Assembly (NCBI RefSeq): GCF_026659735.1
Contig: NZ_JANSKK010000007.1
Location: 124,001 to 188,000 of the forward strand
Reading direction: 5' to 3'
DNA length: 64,000 bases
Source: Staphylococcus pettenkoferi
Lineage (GTDB): Bacteria > Bacillota > Bacilli > Staphylococcales > Staphylococcaceae
Shown here piece by piece: positions 52,055 through 62,838 of this stretch; within the stretch, counting starts at the first letter, position 1; each line of letters opens with the position of its first letter. The notes beneath the pieces are model-generated. The model saw only the letters and a program-made list of their open reading frames with translations, ran no database searches and was not told the DNA's origin. A program made the translations under genes and the position numbers.

Positions 52055-52780
52055 TTAAACTTTGAGGTAGTCCTTTAATTTATCAAAGGTCTTCTCGCCG
52101 ATACCATTGACTTCCTTGATCTTCTCTACAGAATCAAAGGCGCCATTTGTGTCTCTGTATTCAATGATCGATTTCGCTTTAGAAGGTCCTATCCCAGGTA
52201 TCGATTGTAAATCACTTTCTGTGGCTGTATTAATATTGACTTGTTTATCCATAGATGAATTGCTACTCGCTGAACCTGTCGTCGCACTTGTTGATGCGGT
52301 TGTTCCTTGTGTCGCGCCTACGTTACTAGTACTAGCTGCTTGTTCCCCTTTTTTTGGAATGACGATGAGCTTTTGATCAGTGAGTCTTTCAGCTAAGTTA
52401 ATTTGAGTTAAATCGGCTTGAGAGATCGGTTGTGCTTTATCTAATAGCTGCTTAAGTCGATCTGTAGACATCATGCGATAAATATTAGGATGCTTTACTG
52501 CACCTTTAATATCAACGTAAATTTCTTCAACCTTGGTGCTAGATGTATTGCTAGCCCCAGAACTTGAAGTTCCATTCGTGGTTCCGTTATTCCTTCCTTG
52601 CGCATCTGTCACTTTAAAGGCTTGTTCTTGTAACGTTGCATCCTCAGCTTTCAAGTCATTACTTTGACCTATATGAGACACAAAGTAAAAAGCGAGTGCG
52701 CATAATGCGATACATGCGATGATCGCATAAATCTTATATTTCATTATGAGAGCTTTAATTTGAGTTAAATCCCAAGACAT
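52055..52780 (-). CDS. comEA: Competence DNA receptor ComEA
   Basis: 241 residues. One N-terminal membrane helix (about 16-36), an SLBB-like domain (about 85-140, VEEIYVDIKGAVKHPNIYRM), a Ser/Thr/Ala/Gly-rich flexible linker (about 145-175), and a C-terminal helix-hairpin-helix pair with VNINTATESDLQSIPGIGPSKAKSIIEYR that binds double-stranded DNA outside the membrane. First gene of comE with SD AAAGGAGTGA. Upstream lies the motif it shares with comGA. Confidence 0.93.
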   Translation of the reverse strand: MSWDLTQIKALIMKYKIYAIIACIALCALAFYFVSHIGQSNDLKAEDATLQEQAFKVTDAQGRNNGTTNGTSSSGASNTSSTKVEEIYVDIKGAVKHPNIYRMMSTDRLKQLLDKAQPISQADLTQINLAERLTDQKLIVIPKKGEQAASTSNVGATQGTTASTSATTGSASSNSSMDKQVNINTATESDLQSIPGIGPSKAKSIIEYRDTNGAFDSVEKIKEVNGIGEKTFDKLKDYLKV

Positions 52781-52782
52781 AA

Positions 52783-52828
52783 AAAATCACTCCTTTACTA
52801 TATACACGTAGTTCGGAGTGATTTTACT
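52783..52828 (-). promoter_or_regulatory. Candidate competence-sigma promoter and 11-bp inverted repeat upstream of comEA
   Basis: Minus strand AGTAAAATCA (52819-52828), 8 bp, TACGTGTATATA (52799-52810), identical in both blocks and spacing to the site before comGA. Perfect 11-bp arms AAAATCACTCC (52783-52793) and GGAGTGATTTT (52815-52825) enclose the second block and take in the SD. Probably a SigH-type promoter. Confidence 0.6.
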
Positions 52829-53545
52829 TTATTTTTTTGCAATAAAGAATAAACGATTGCCTTTAGCGTCGCATGCGTCATACTTAAAGTCAGTAAATGT
52901 ATTAATAACAGTGAAACCTTGATTGTGAAGCATTTTAAGATAAGTGTCTTGGGTATAGGTTCTCTGATAATGTGATTCGTTAATGCGATGATACGTTTTA
53001 TCTTCATTCTGAACGAAAAAGGTTAAGTCATGCCATACACTGAGGGGTTCCTCGCCTCTTATAGCTTCCCAAGCGAGAAATACTTGATCCGTTTCATCGA
53101 TATAACATTGATTGTTGAACCAAGTTTGCATTTTATGCTCAGTATGGACATCGAAAATGAACAAACCACCTGGAGTAAGATGTTGATATACACTTTCGAA
53201 AGTTTGCTTAACCTCTTCTTCTGAAGCTAAATAATTTAAGGAATCACACAGAATAGTCACGATTTCAAACTGTAGACCGAGATCAAAGTCAGTCATATCG
53301 CCTTCAACCCACTGTACATTCGATGACTTCTGCTCAGCCAGGGTAAGCATATCAATACTTAAATCCATGCCAAACACTGTATCAAAACCACGTAATAAAG
53401 TGGTAAGATTACCAGTCCCGCAACCTATATCTAACAGTGTTTGTCGATGCTCTCGATAATGTTCTATAATGTCTCGCCATGACGTGTATGGTTGGTCGCG
53501 TGTGAGACTATCATAGAACTGACTTAATTCGTGATATTGTACCAT
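52829..53545 (-). CDS. Class I SAM-dependent methyltransferase (YqeM-like)
   Basis: 238 residues. SAM motif I LLDIGCGTGNLTTLL is at about 37-51, then DLSIDMLTLAEQKSSNVQWVEGDMTDFDL, and FDVHTEHKM post-motif. Substrate unknown. It closes the mtnN-to-rsfS string of ribosome-assembly and NAD genes, so an RNA or protein of the translation apparatus is a possible target (inference). It is 3 nt after rsfS and just upstream of the comEA promoter. Confidence 0.82.
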   Translation of the reverse strand: MVQYHELSQFYDSLTRDQPYTSWRDIIEHYREHRQTLLDIGCGTGNLTTLLRGFDTVFGMDLSIDMLTLAEQKSSNVQWVEGDMTDFDLGLQFEIVTILCDSLNYLASEEEVKQTFESVYQHLTPGGLFIFDVHTEHKMQTWFNNQCYIDETDQVFLAWEAIRGEEPLSVWHDLTFFVQNEDKTYHRINESHYQRTYTQDTYLKMLHNQGFTVINTFTDFKYDACDAKGNRLFFIAKK

Positions 53546-53547
53546 AT

Positions 53548-53901
53548 TTAATAAACTGCCTGATTATAATTTTTAAGTGGTGCATCTTGATATAATTTCT
53601 CAAGATTGTAGTAGTTACGTTCGTCTTTATGAAAGACATGGATGACTACATCCGCCAAGTCTATGAGGATCCAACGTCCCTCGTTGAAACCTTCCATTCG
53701 TTTAACATCTAATCCTTGCTCATGTGCAGTTTCTTTCACTGCACGTGCAATAGCTTGAACTTGGCGTTCGTTATTTCCGTGACATACGACGAAATAGTCC
53801 GTCATATCACTAATACCTTGCATATCAAGTGAAATAATATCTTCTGCTTTCTTATTCTCAGTTGCTTCTATCACAATATTTAATAACTCGCTTGATTTCA
53901 T
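53548..53901 (-). CDS. rsfS: Ribosomal silencing factor RsfS
   Basis: 117 residues with the family core AEDIISLDMQGISDMTDYFVVCHGNNERQVQAIA and EGFNEGRWILIDLADVVIHVFHKDERNYYNLEKLY. Binds uL14 and blocks subunit joining when nutrients fail. Its ATG abuts the yqeK stop. Confidence 0.95.
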   Translation of the reverse strand: MKSSELLNIVIEATENKKAEDIISLDMQGISDMTDYFVVCHGNNERQVQAIARAVKETAHEQGLDVKRMEGFNEGRWILIDLADVVIHVFHKDERNYYNLEKLYQDAPLKNYNQAVY

Positions 53902-55350
<1,449 letters not shown>

Positions 55351-55352
55351 AA

Positions 55353-56159
55353 CTACTCTCCTTCTAAATGTTTGATGACAGTTTGTTTCATAGCTTCTGT
55401 ATTGGGTGCTTCGCCGGTCCATATTCTAAAGCTTTCGGCACCTTGATTGATAAACATGTCTAATCCGTTATAAATTTCGTTTCCGTTTGCTTCTGCTTGG
55501 AGTAAAAATGCTGTCTTGCTTGGTGTGTAAATGATGTCGCTTACTAATGTGCGCTCGTCGAGTTGATCTAATGAAATAACAACATCTCTATTATTACTCA
55601 TACCCGCTGGCGTCGTATTAATAATGATATCAAATTCACTTAAGTGTGCTTCTGCTTGTTGTAAAGTCAGTTTATTGACATCTAAGTCCCAATTATCAAA
55701 ACGCTGCATCGTACGGTTAGCAATAGATAATTTAGGTTTAACAACGTGATCGAGTACATTAGCAATGCCTTTGCTGGCTCCACCTGCTCCGAGTATTAAT
55801 ATATAAGCATTAGCTAAGTCTGGATATACTGCCTGTAATCCTTTTACGTAGCCGATGCCATCGGTATTGTAACCAATCCATTGTCCATCCACAATTTTAA
55901 CTGTATTAACTGCCCCTAAATCGCGAGCTTGTACGTCAATGTCATCGAGATATGGAAGAATACGTTCTTTATGCGGAATCGTAATGTTAAAGCCATCTAA
56001 ATTTCTCGAAGCAATAATATCCTCAATATCGTCAAACTGTTCCGGCGGTATATCGAGTGCCTCATACGTATCATCACGTTCTAAAGCACTGAAGTTCGCT
56101 TCGTGCATGACGGATGATAACGAATGCGCAATAGGATGGCCTATGACAGCAAATTTCAT
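55353..56159 (-). CDS. aroE: Shikimate dehydrogenase (NADP+)
   Basis: 268 residues, equal to S. aureus AroE. Catalytic K64 (ITIPHKE) and D100 (GYNTDG), NADP loop GAGGASKG at 124-131, NRT motif after it. Reduces 3-dehydroshikimate, one step before AroK, whose gene lies 51 kb away in this same window. It sits 2 nt from yhbY. Confidence 0.95.
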   Translation of the reverse strand: MKFAVIGHPIAHSLSSVMHEANFSALERDDTYEALDIPPEQFDDIEDIIASRNLDGFNITIPHKERILPYLDDIDVQARDLGAVNTVKIVDGQWIGYNTDGIGYVKGLQAVYPDLANAYILILGAGGASKGIANVLDHVVKPKLSIANRTMQRFDNWDLDVNKLTLQQAEAHLSEFDIIINTTPAGMSNNRDVVISLDQLDERTLVSDIIYTPSKTAFLLQAEANGNEIYNGLDMFINQGAESFRIWTGEAPNTEAMKQTVIKHLEGE

Positions 56160-56171
56160 AGTAGCTCCCCC

Positions 56172-57278
56172 TTACATTATAGATTTACGTAATACAACAT
56201 CAACGTCTTTAGGAACGTGAACCACTACTTTAGCGCCTGCTTCAATGGTGATAAATCCTAATCCTGAAATCATCACGTCACGCCTCTCTTTACCCGTTTC
56301 TAAACGTACACGCTTCACTTGTGATAAATCGAAATGAGACGCAGAAGTCGGTGGTGTAAGCATTTCGCCTAAGTGGTTGTGCCATAAGTCATCTGCTTTC
56401 TCTGTCTTCGTACGATGAATGTTGAGTTCGTTTGAGAAGTAGCATACGAGTGAACGACGACCGCCGCTAACATAATCGATCCGAGCGAGCCCACCGAAGA
56501 ACAACGTTTGACCTTCATTTAATTGATAGACACGTTGTTTGATCTCGTTCTTAGGAATAATTGTCTTCAACTCTTCAGGTGTCACGTAGTGTGTCATTTG
56601 ATGATCTTGGATAATTCCCGGTGTATCGTACATAAATGATGTTTCATCTAACGGAATATCAATCATATCCAAAGTCGTACCTGGGAAGCGGGAAGTTGTA
56701 ACGACGTCTTTCTCTCCCACACTTTGCTCAATTAAGCGATTAATTAATGTAGACTTACCTACGTTGGTCGTACCTACAATATAGACATCTTCATTGCGAC
56801 GGACTTTATTGATAGCATCAATTAAATCTTGAATACCTTTATTGTGTTGGGCAGAGAGTAGTACGACTGCTTCAGCGTCTAAGCCATACTTACGGGCTGT
56901 GCGACGTAACCAGTCTCTTACTCTGTTTTTATTAATTTGTTTAGGTAAAAGGTCAACTTTATTCGCTGCAAGGATAATCTTCTTATTTCCTACAATACGT
57001 TTCACAGCATTGATAAATGAACCTTCAAAGTCAAAGACATCAACTACATTAACAACGATGCCCTTCTTATCTGCAAGCGTATTTAGCAAGTTAAGGAAGT
57101 CTTCGCTATCCATACCGACATCTTGTACTTCGTTGTAATGTTTAAGACGGAAACATCTCTTACATACGACATCATCTCTGAATAAATTATGTTCAGGTAC
57201 ATAGCCTGGTGCCTTAGGATCTTCAGATTGAAGCGGCGCACCACAACCTATACATCTTAGTACTTCTGTTTCACTCAA
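56172..57278 (-). CDS. yqeH: Ribosome biogenesis GTPase YqeH
   Basis: 368 residues. Zinc finger C9-x2-C12 ... C39-x2-C42, then a circularly permuted GTPase: AANKVDLLP (G4), SAQHNKG (G5), GTTNVGKSTL (G1), DTPGI (G3), then a C-terminal domain. Needed for 30S maturation. The start is TTG with GGGAGG 8 nt before; no better start exists, because the yqeG stop abuts it. Confidence 0.93.
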   Translation of the reverse strand: MSETEVLRCIGCGAPLQSEDPKAPGYVPEHNLFRDDVVCKRCFRLKHYNEVQDVGMDSEDFLNLLNTLADKKGIVVNVVDVFDFEGSFINAVKRIVGNKKIILAANKVDLLPKQINKNRVRDWLRRTARKYGLDAEAVVLLSAQHNKGIQDLIDAINKVRRNEDVYIVGTTNVGKSTLINRLIEQSVGEKDVVTTSRFPGTTLDMIDIPLDETSFMYDTPGIIQDHQMTHYVTPEELKTIIPKNEIKQRVYQLNEGQTLFFGGLARIDYVSGGRRSLVCYFSNELNIHRTKTEKADDLWHNHLGEMLTPPTSASHFDLSQVKRVRLETGKERRDVMISGLGFITIEAGAKVVVHVPKDVDVVLRKSIM

Positions 57279-57806
57279 TCACGATTCCTCCCATTTGATA
57301 TAACCTTTACGTCTAAAGTGATTTAATAAACGACGTTCAATCATGCGATTTAATTTCGTTATCCAGCCATCTGTTTGTTTGACGGGTACAACCATAATCG
57401 TATAAAGACCTCGATTATTTCCACCGAAGACATCTGTCATCATTTGGTCGCCAATAACGACTGTCTCACTAGGCTGAAGCCCCATGCGTTGAATGGCTTT
57501 CTTAAATGCTTTACCCATTGGTTTCTTGGCTTTGAAGATGTAATCGACATCTAGCGATTCAGAAAAGCTTCCTACTCGTTGTTCATTGTTATTTGAGACA
57601 ATCGTTACAGTAATACCTAAGGATTGTAATTGTTGGAACCATTGTCTAACTTGTGGTGTAGGATCTGCTTCATCCCAACCTACTAATGTATTATCTAAAT
57701 CTGTAATAATACCTTTAACGCCACTTTGGGATAACTGTGCTAAATCAATTTGATGGATAGATTGCACATAGGCATTTGGCATAAAGTATTTTTTAATCAA
57801 ACCCAT
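57279..57806 (-). CDS. YqeG family HAD-IIIA phosphatase
   Basis: 175 residues. HAD motif I DLDNTLV (D36, D38), motif [10 protein letters not shown], motif [11 protein letters not shown] and IGDQMMTD. Family of phosphatidylglycerophosphatase-like (GEP4-related) or unknown-substrate enzymes. Overlaps mtnN by 14 nt and abuts yqeH. The substrate in staphylococci is not established. Confidence 0.9.
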   Translation of the reverse strand: MGLIKKYFMPNAYVQSIHQIDLAQLSQSGVKGIITDLDNTLVGWDEADPTPQVRQWFQQLQSLGITVTIVSNNNEQRVGSFSESLDVDYIFKAKKPMGKAFKKAIQRMGLQPSETVVIGDQMMTDVFGGNNRGLYTIMVVPVKQTDGWITKLNRMIERRLLNHFRRKGYIKWEES

Positions 57807-58509
57807 AGTTAGTCACCTTTTGCCCTATTTTATTCACTAAATTCTCTACAACTTGACTTGATGATTGTGCAGCTTTTTTCAGAAATGCTTCGAAGGATAA
57901 TTCAGCTTCTCCATTGGCTAAATCTGAAATAGCACGCGTAATAATAAACGGTACGTTAAACTGGTAACAAGTTTGTGCAATCGCTGTCGCTTCCATCTCA
58001 ACTGCGAGCGCATCAGGGAATGCAACACGTATCGTTTCTCTCTGTGTATTCGTACCAATAAAGCTATCTCCACTTACGATAAGTCCCTTTTGAGCAGTTA
58101 ATGATTGCGCTTCAATCGCTTCAGTCGTTAGCTCTAATAGTTCTGCATCAGCCGCATATTGTGCTGGCATTCGAGGAATTTGCCCGAGCTCATATCCGAA
58201 AGCTTGTGCATCTGCATCATGATAAGCCACGCTTTCGCTTACGACCACGTCTCCGACATTTAATTCACCATCAAGTGCACCCGCTGATCCTGTATTAATA
58301 ATGACATCAGGCTTAAATTCGTGGATTAATAATGTGGTAGAAATGGCTACGTTAACTTTACCAATGCCACTTTGTGTTAACACTACTTCATGATCATTGA
58401 GTTGCCCACGATAGAACTTAACATGAGCAATATGTATTTCATCCAATTGAGTTAATTGATCTTTAAGTATCGCTACTTCTTCTTCCATAGCGCCAATAAT
58501 ACCTATCAT
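57793..58509 (-). CDS. mtnN: 5'-methylthioadenosine/S-adenosylhomocysteine nucleosidase
   Basis: 238 residues. The N-terminal [12 protein letters not shown] carries the catalytic Glu, [11 protein letters not shown] and [10 protein letters not shown] bind ribose, and [11 protein letters not shown] holds the catalytic Asp. Splits adenine from MTA and SAH, recycling the products of methylation and polyamine/AI-2 metabolism. First gene of the long operon down to the methyltransferase gene. The C-terminal [11 protein letters not shown] is slightly longer than in S. aureus. Confidence 0.95.
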   Translation of the reverse strand: MIGIIGAMEEEVAILKDQLTQLDEIHIAHVKFYRGQLNDHEVVLTQSGIGKVNVAISTTLLIHEFKPDVIINTGSAGALDGELNVGDVVVSESVAYHDADAQAFGYELGQIPRMPAQYAADAELLELTTEAIEAQSLTAQKGLIVSGDSFIGTNTQRETIRVAFPDALAVEMEATAIAQTCYQFNVPFIITRAISDLANGEAELSFEAFLKKAAQSSSQVVENLVNKIGQKVTNYGFD

Positions 58510-58602
58510 GATTTGTCACCTCGTTGATATATTTAATGCTTTAGTTATTTTACCATAACTTCGAACTTTCCTCGATCATGCGAGGTCATTTCTTCAACGT
58601 AA

Positions 58603-58651
58603 AAACACCTGCACAGATGAATATAATCATTCTAAGTCCGCGCAGGTGTTT
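58603..58651 (-). terminator. Intrinsic terminator of the flavin reductase gene
   Basis: Minus strand: AAACACCTGC (58642-58651) with GCAGGTGTTT (58603-58612), 29-nt loop, followed by TTTACG; 50 nt after the stop. Confidence 0.75.
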
Positions 58652-58701
58652 AAAACAAATTCTCTATTTATCTCACCGACTTTATATTGTTTAAAGTCGT
58701 A

Positions 58702-59394
58702 TTATTCATCGTCATCGGATTTATTATCGAAGTTACGTCCTTCTAAGCCGGCTAACTCTTCTTTAGAAGCAGCAGGTGCTTTCATTTCGAATATTTGATC
58801 TACTACTGTGTAGTCATAATAACCTAAACGTGCAATCGGACGAATAGATGGGATATCTATCTTACCTTCGTCAGTGATGAAACGGTCATCAATATGCACG
58901 TGCGCGACGCGGCCAATAACGATATCGACAGTTGAAACAGGATCGCCAGTTGGAATACGTATTGTTTGTACATATTCACACTCGAAATGGATAGGACTTT
59001 CTTTAACGCGATAACCTGGTGCTTCAATACATTCTTCTTTCGTCACACCAGCGTAATCAAATTCGTCTACGTCATAATCAAGTGCTTTCGCTGAAAGATT
59101 GACTGCTTCTCTTAAATCATATGTTGCCATGTTCCAAACGAACCAACCTGTTTCTTCGATGTTCTTCACAGTATCTTTACGTTCATGGTCACCTAAGACA
59201 GATTGGTTAGCTGCGAACATAACCATAGGAGGATCCCATGTTAAATTCTGGTATTGACTGTAAGGAGCTAAATTATCTTTGCCATCTTTAGATGTCGTGG
59301 ATAACCAGCCTATAGGTCTCGGTACAGTGCTACTTTTAAATGGATCATGTGGAAGTCCGTGACTTCTTGTTCCTTGTTTTGGTGAATATTGCAT
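58702..59394 (-). CDS. Flavin reductase family protein (FMN-binding split barrel)
   Basis: 230 residues. RPIGWLSTTSKDGKDNLAPYSQYQNL and the PPMVMFA stretch are the flavin-reductase-like split-barrel signature that binds FMN. A later VIGRVAHVHIDD completes the barrel. The tail is acidic (NKSDDDE). Could reduce flavin for a partner monooxygenase or have its own substrate; no such partner is next to it. Monocistronic, with its own terminator. Lineage-variable region begins here. Confidence 0.85.
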   Translation of the reverse strand: MQYSPKQGTRSHGLPHDPFKSSTVPRPIGWLSTTSKDGKDNLAPYSQYQNLTWDPPMVMFAANQSVLGDHERKDTVKNIEETGWFVWNMATYDLREAVNLSAKALDYDVDEFDYAGVTKEECIEAPGYRVKESPIHFECEYVQTIRIPTGDPVSTVDIVIGRVAHVHIDDRFITDEGKIDIPSIRPIARLGYYDYTVVDQIFEMKAPAASKEELAGLEGRNFDNKSDDDE

Positions 59395-59616
59395 TTTTTC
59401 ATACCTCCTTGTTGTTGTTCTATACCCTTGTTAACTAACTTCGATTCATAATAAATACTTATACATTTATTATTGCACGTAATCAACTTAATCTTTTTAA
59501 AAGAATAAAACGTGCAAACTTTAAGAAAATTTGTATTCGTATTAATGTTAAGAATAAATAGTTTGTTATCAATTTGTGAAAAATTAAATTTTACACTTTA
59601 AATACGTTTATCTTCG

Positions 59617-59631
59617 TGTGATAATATCACA
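59617..59631 (+). promoter_or_regulatory. Perfect 15-bp palindrome over the -10 of the MFS gene
   Basis: TGTGATA-A-TATCACA is a perfect dyad that contains the likely extended -10 TGTGATAAT. The MFS start codon is 27 nt further on. It resembles the TGTGA/TCACA half sites of Crp/Fnr-family regulators such as ArcR and of Rex, but the spacer is 5, not 6. Candidate operator; its regulator is unknown. Confidence 0.55.
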
Positions 59632-59658
59632 GGCAAATAAAATAGAAAGGTGAATGTT

Positions 59659-60843
59659 ATGGAACAAGAGCTTAAATATAATCGAATTACTACAGTGTTC
59701 TTTATCACTGGTATTATTGTGATGTGTAGCTTATATGCAGCTATTCCCATGCTACCCCATATTGCGAAAGATTTCGGCATCTCTAAAGCTACAGCAACTT
59801 TGAACGGCGTTGTCTTCTCACTAGCCTATTCAATTAGTTGTTTACTGTATGGTGTCATTTCAGATAAATTTGGTCGTATCAAGATTATCCTCATTGGACT
59901 AGTAGGACTCGTTGTAGTTTCACTCGGTATTGGATTTGTAAATTCCTTTAGTCTATTACTCGTACTTAGAGTATTTCAAGGGATATTCGCAGCGACGTTC
60001 TCACCTGTTTCCTTAGCGTATACGACTGAGATGTATCCCCCTGTTAAACGTGTGACGGCGATTAGTTTCATTAGTACAAGCTTTATGCTATCCGGTATTA
60101 TCGGACAGAACTTAAGTGAAATCCTATCCAATGCTTACGGATGGCGTGTCACTTATATAGTGCTCAGTGTACTTTATATCATCTTAACTTTCGTCGTTTC
60201 GAAACTTGTTCCGGAAAGTCCATATCGTAACCCAGATATTAAACTTTCACGTTTCATGAGTCACTTTAAAGATATATTCTTATATAAATCAGTCATTGGA
60301 TGTTTCTTCATTTCATTAACTTTACTCACTAATTTTATCAGTATGTATACCATTCTTAATGACTATATTAAATCTCACTTTGTACATGGCGATTTAACGA
60401 CGACTTTTGTTGTTAAGTTGTTAGGTATTATCGGCATGATCTTATCGTTATTTGCGGGACGTATTAGCGACAAGTTGAGTGTCATTTGGGTGATTAAAAT
60501 TGCGCTCGTAGCCCAAATTATTTCACTCATTGGTTTAGGTATTACTTCCAATATTGTTATAATTACTTTCTTTAGTATCGTATTTGTCGCAGGTGTGGCA
60601 TTCTGTATTCCATCTGTGATCTCTAAAGTGGGTATGCTTGCAGCGACGAACCGTGGTTTCTTCTTATCCGTAAATACCTTTATCTTGTTCCTTGGTACCG
60701 CAATCGCACCAGTACTTTCAATCTATTTGGAAAAGCTTACACATTATTTCGTAGCATTTAGTATTCTCAGTTTAATCGCTTTAGCTGCGTTAATTGTTAG
60801 CTTCTTTATTCCTAAAGGTATCAATCCTAATACAGCTAAATAA
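59659..60843 (+). CDS. MFS transporter (12 membrane helices)
   Basis: 394 residues from ATG 59659 (SD GAAAGGTG; an in-frame GTG lies inside the SD). Twelve hydrophobic helices. Motif A variant GVISDKFGRIKI falls between helices 2 and 3, and the motif C-like region LSGIIGQNLSEI follows. Most like the drug/metabolite exporter (YybF/YnfM) groups. No substrate can be named. It lies alone between a flavin reductase and an oxidoreductase. The promoter has a perfect dyad, suggesting it is inducible. Confidence 0.85.
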   Translation: MEQELKYNRITTVFFITGIIVMCSLYAAIPMLPHIAKDFGISKATATLNGVVFSLAYSISCLLYGVISDKFGRIKIILIGLVGLVVVSLGIGFVNSFSLLLVLRVFQGIFAATFSPVSLAYTTEMYPPVKRVTAISFISTSFMLSGIIGQNLSEILSNAYGWRVTYIVLSVLYIILTFVVSKLVPESPYRNPDIKLSRFMSHFKDIFLYKSVIGCFFISLTLLTNFISMYTILNDYIKSHFVHGDLTTTFVVKLLGIIGMILSLFAGRISDKLSVIWVIKIALVAQIISLIGLGITSNIVIITFFSIVFVAGVAFCIPSVISKVGMLAATNRGFFLSVNTFILFLGTAIAPVLSIYLEKLTHYFVAFSILSLIALAALIVSFFIPKGINPNTAK

Positions 60844-60856
60844 TGATTTTAAAAAT

Positions 60857-60903
60857 AAGCCTCAATCGTTCGGATATCGCACCGAGACGATTGAGGCTTT
60901 GTT
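60857..60903. terminator. Bidirectional terminator between MFS gene and HIBADH-like gene
   Basis: A 13-bp perfect stem (60857-60869 with 60887-60899) has T-rich tails on both sides (TTTGTTTG on plus, TATTTTT on minus). It separates two convergent genes. Confidence 0.88.
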
Positions 60904-60913
60904 TGCATTACAG

Positions 60914-61744
60914 TTATTTATTTTGATTATCTTCGCTATCCATTGAATTATGAAGCACGTTGAGCACGAGTCCACTTACTGGAACGAACGTTTTATTTTT
61001 AGTGGATTCTGCGATCACAGAAGTTAAGTCTTTATAAATCGCATCTAACGTACCATTATTTTTATACTCTTTAATTTCACCCCAGTTATTCGCTGCCCAA
61101 CTGTTACCAGTACTTACTTCTACTATATCGAGCACGTCTTCTTCGTTAAGGCCATAACTATTACCGAATTTCACAGCTTCTGAAATACCTACCATGTTGA
61201 TACCTAATAAGAGGTTATTCGCTAATTTCGCTGCTTGTCCTGCTCCGATCTTATCTCCTAAATCAAAGATATGAGATCCCATCGCTTCAAAGTAAGGCTT
61301 GAGTTGTGACTTAGTCTCTTGAGCACCAGATGAGAAGATAGCTAAACTCCCTTTCTCAGCACCAGATAAACTACCGCTAACAGGTGCATCAAGTAGATTC
61401 AACTCATATTCTGAAACTTTCTTTTCAAGATCCTCCATAATCGTTGGGTTAAGTGTACTCATAACCACTACAGTTACTTCGTTGTTGTCAGAAGAAGTGA
61501 TACCTTTGTCCCCGAAGATGACATCTTCTGTTTGTGCTTGATTACGTACCATTGTGATGACTGCATCATCTACTTGATCTGTGACTTCTTGAATAGATTC
61601 GCAACCTTGAATACCTTCTTTTTCTAATTCCTTAATCTTATCTTTATCAAGGTCATATGCAAGGACTTGGAAGCCAGATTTTTGCAAATTCATCGCCATG
61701 CCAGCTCCCATATTGCCTAGACCTACAAAACCTATTTTTTTCAT
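60914..61744 (-). CDS. 3-hydroxyisobutyrate dehydrogenase-like NAD(P)-dependent oxidoreductase
   Basis: 276 residues of the beta-hydroxyacid dehydrogenase family. Rossmann GLGNMGAGMA is at 8-17, substrate motif DAPVSGS at 119-125, catalytic K173 in GAGQAAKLANN. Related enzymes oxidise 3-hydroxyisobutyrate, tartronate semialdehyde or succinic semialdehyde, so the exact substrate is open. Divergent from a LysR regulator with 113 nt between them, so it is probably the regulator's target. SD TAGGAGG. Confidence 0.87.
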   Translation of the reverse strand: MKKIGFVGLGNMGAGMAMNLQKSGFQVLAYDLDKDKIKELEKEGIQGCESIQEVTDQVDDAVITMVRNQAQTEDVIFGDKGITSSDNNEVTVVVMSTLNPTIMEDLEKKVSEYELNLLDAPVSGSLSGAEKGSLAIFSSGAQETKSQLKPYFEAMGSHIFDLGDKIGAGQAAKLANNLLLGINMVGISEAVKFGNSYGLNEEDVLDIVEVSTGNSWAANNWGEIKEYKNNGTLDAIYKDLTSVIAESTKNKTFVPVSGLVLNVLHNSMDSEDNQNK

Positions 61745-61777
61745 TGTAAACGCCTCCTAATAGTTACTATTTTAACT

Positions 61778-61816
61778 TTGCATTCTCTTATGCGTAAAAT
61801 ATATAATTAGAATTAT
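61778..61816 (+). promoter_or_regulatory. LysR gene promoter with overlapping ATAATT-AG-AATTAT palindrome
   Basis: TTGCAT (61778-61783), 18-bp spacer, TATAAT (61802-61807). A perfect palindrome (61803-61816) covers the -10 and lies between the divergent genes. It is a plausible LysR autoregulatory site. On the minus strand TTTACG...TAAAAT with an 18-bp spacer may drive the HIBADH-like gene. Confidence 0.55.
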
Positions 61817-61857
61817 ACTTATGACAAAAAATCATAGTTCTATTGAGGAGGTAGCGT

Positions 61858-62760
61858 ATGGATATTCGACAGCTTAAATATTTTATTGCTGTAGTAGAGA
61901 ATAAAGGATTTTCAAGAGCAGCAGAGACGCTCTACTTATCTCAGTCTACACTGAGTAAAGTGGTCAAAAGCTTAGAAGATGAACTAGATACGGTATTATT
62001 AGATCGTTCGAGTAAGCAAATTGACTTAACCGAGTCTGGCAAGATCGTCTATCAACAAGGAATTCAAGTGTTACACTCTTTAGATAACATTACAAATCAA
62101 CTCTTTGATATTGAGAATCTGAAACAAGGTCATATCAATATCGGTCTCCCACCTATTTCAGGTACGTTGTATTTCCCTGAAATTATTAAAACTTTTACAG
62201 ACATGTATCCAAAAATTGATCTTCAAATTTATGAGGCTGGCGCTTATAAAGTTAAAAATGCACTGCTCGATGGGACGGTGGATATCGTTGTTTCCATGGA
62301 GCTTGAAAGTGAAGCGAACCTTGATGTCATTCCACTCATCAATGATCCGCTCGTCGTGTATGTGAATCAAGATCACCCTTTAGCTCGAGAATCTTCTGTT
62401 ACATTGAATGATCTTAAAAATGAATCATTTATCGCTCTCACATCCGATTACGAATTACGTAAAAAGTTGGTCTACGAATGCTACAAATACCATTTCAAAC
62501 CTTCTATACAAATGGAAAGTACCCAATGGGACTTTATACTGTCAATGGTTAATGAAGGATTTGGCATTGCTGTCATGCCCTACTCACTGAGTCCGTTACT
62601 GAACTTTCAAAAGTTAACTACTATACCTATCGAAGATACTGAAATGAAGATGGATATTAATTTCGTTGTTAAAAGCCATAAACCATTGTCTACACCTTTA
62701 AAAACATTCATCGAGTATACGAAAGAACATATTCAAACTATGAAATTTAGTAATAATTAG
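61858..62760 (+). CDS. LysR family transcriptional regulator
   Basis: 300 residues. N-terminal winged HTH (1-62: MDIRQLKYFIAVVENKGFSRAAETLYLSQSTLSKVVKSLE) and a periplasmic-binding-protein-like effector domain (about 90-295, HINIGLPPISGTLYFPEI). Closest in layout to the CynR/GltC subgroup. Probably controls the divergent HIBADH-like gene and perhaps the CMD-like gene 78 nt downstream. The effector is unknown. SD GAGGAGG. Confidence 0.9.
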   Translation: MDIRQLKYFIAVVENKGFSRAAETLYLSQSTLSKVVKSLEDELDTVLLDRSSKQIDLTESGKIVYQQGIQVLHSLDNITNQLFDIENLKQGHINIGLPPISGTLYFPEIIKTFTDMYPKIDLQIYEAGAYKVKNALLDGTVDIVVSMELESEANLDVIPLINDPLVVYVNQDHPLARESSVTLNDLKNESFIALTSDYELRKKLVYECYKYHFKPSIQMESTQWDFILSMVNEGFGIAVMPYSLSPLLNFQKLTTIPIEDTEMKMDINFVVKSHKPLSTPLKTFIEYTKEHIQTMKFSNN

Positions 62761-62838
62761 TATTATAATTATGAACTTTTAGAATACAAGACTTCGTATT
62801 ACAATAGAGTTAGAGTTTCAATATAGGAGGTCTAAACG

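Noticed and set aside
58570..58586. CCTCG-ATCATG-CGAGG hairpin between mtnN and the flavin reductase
   Set aside because: A 5-bp stem without T-tract; could be chance.
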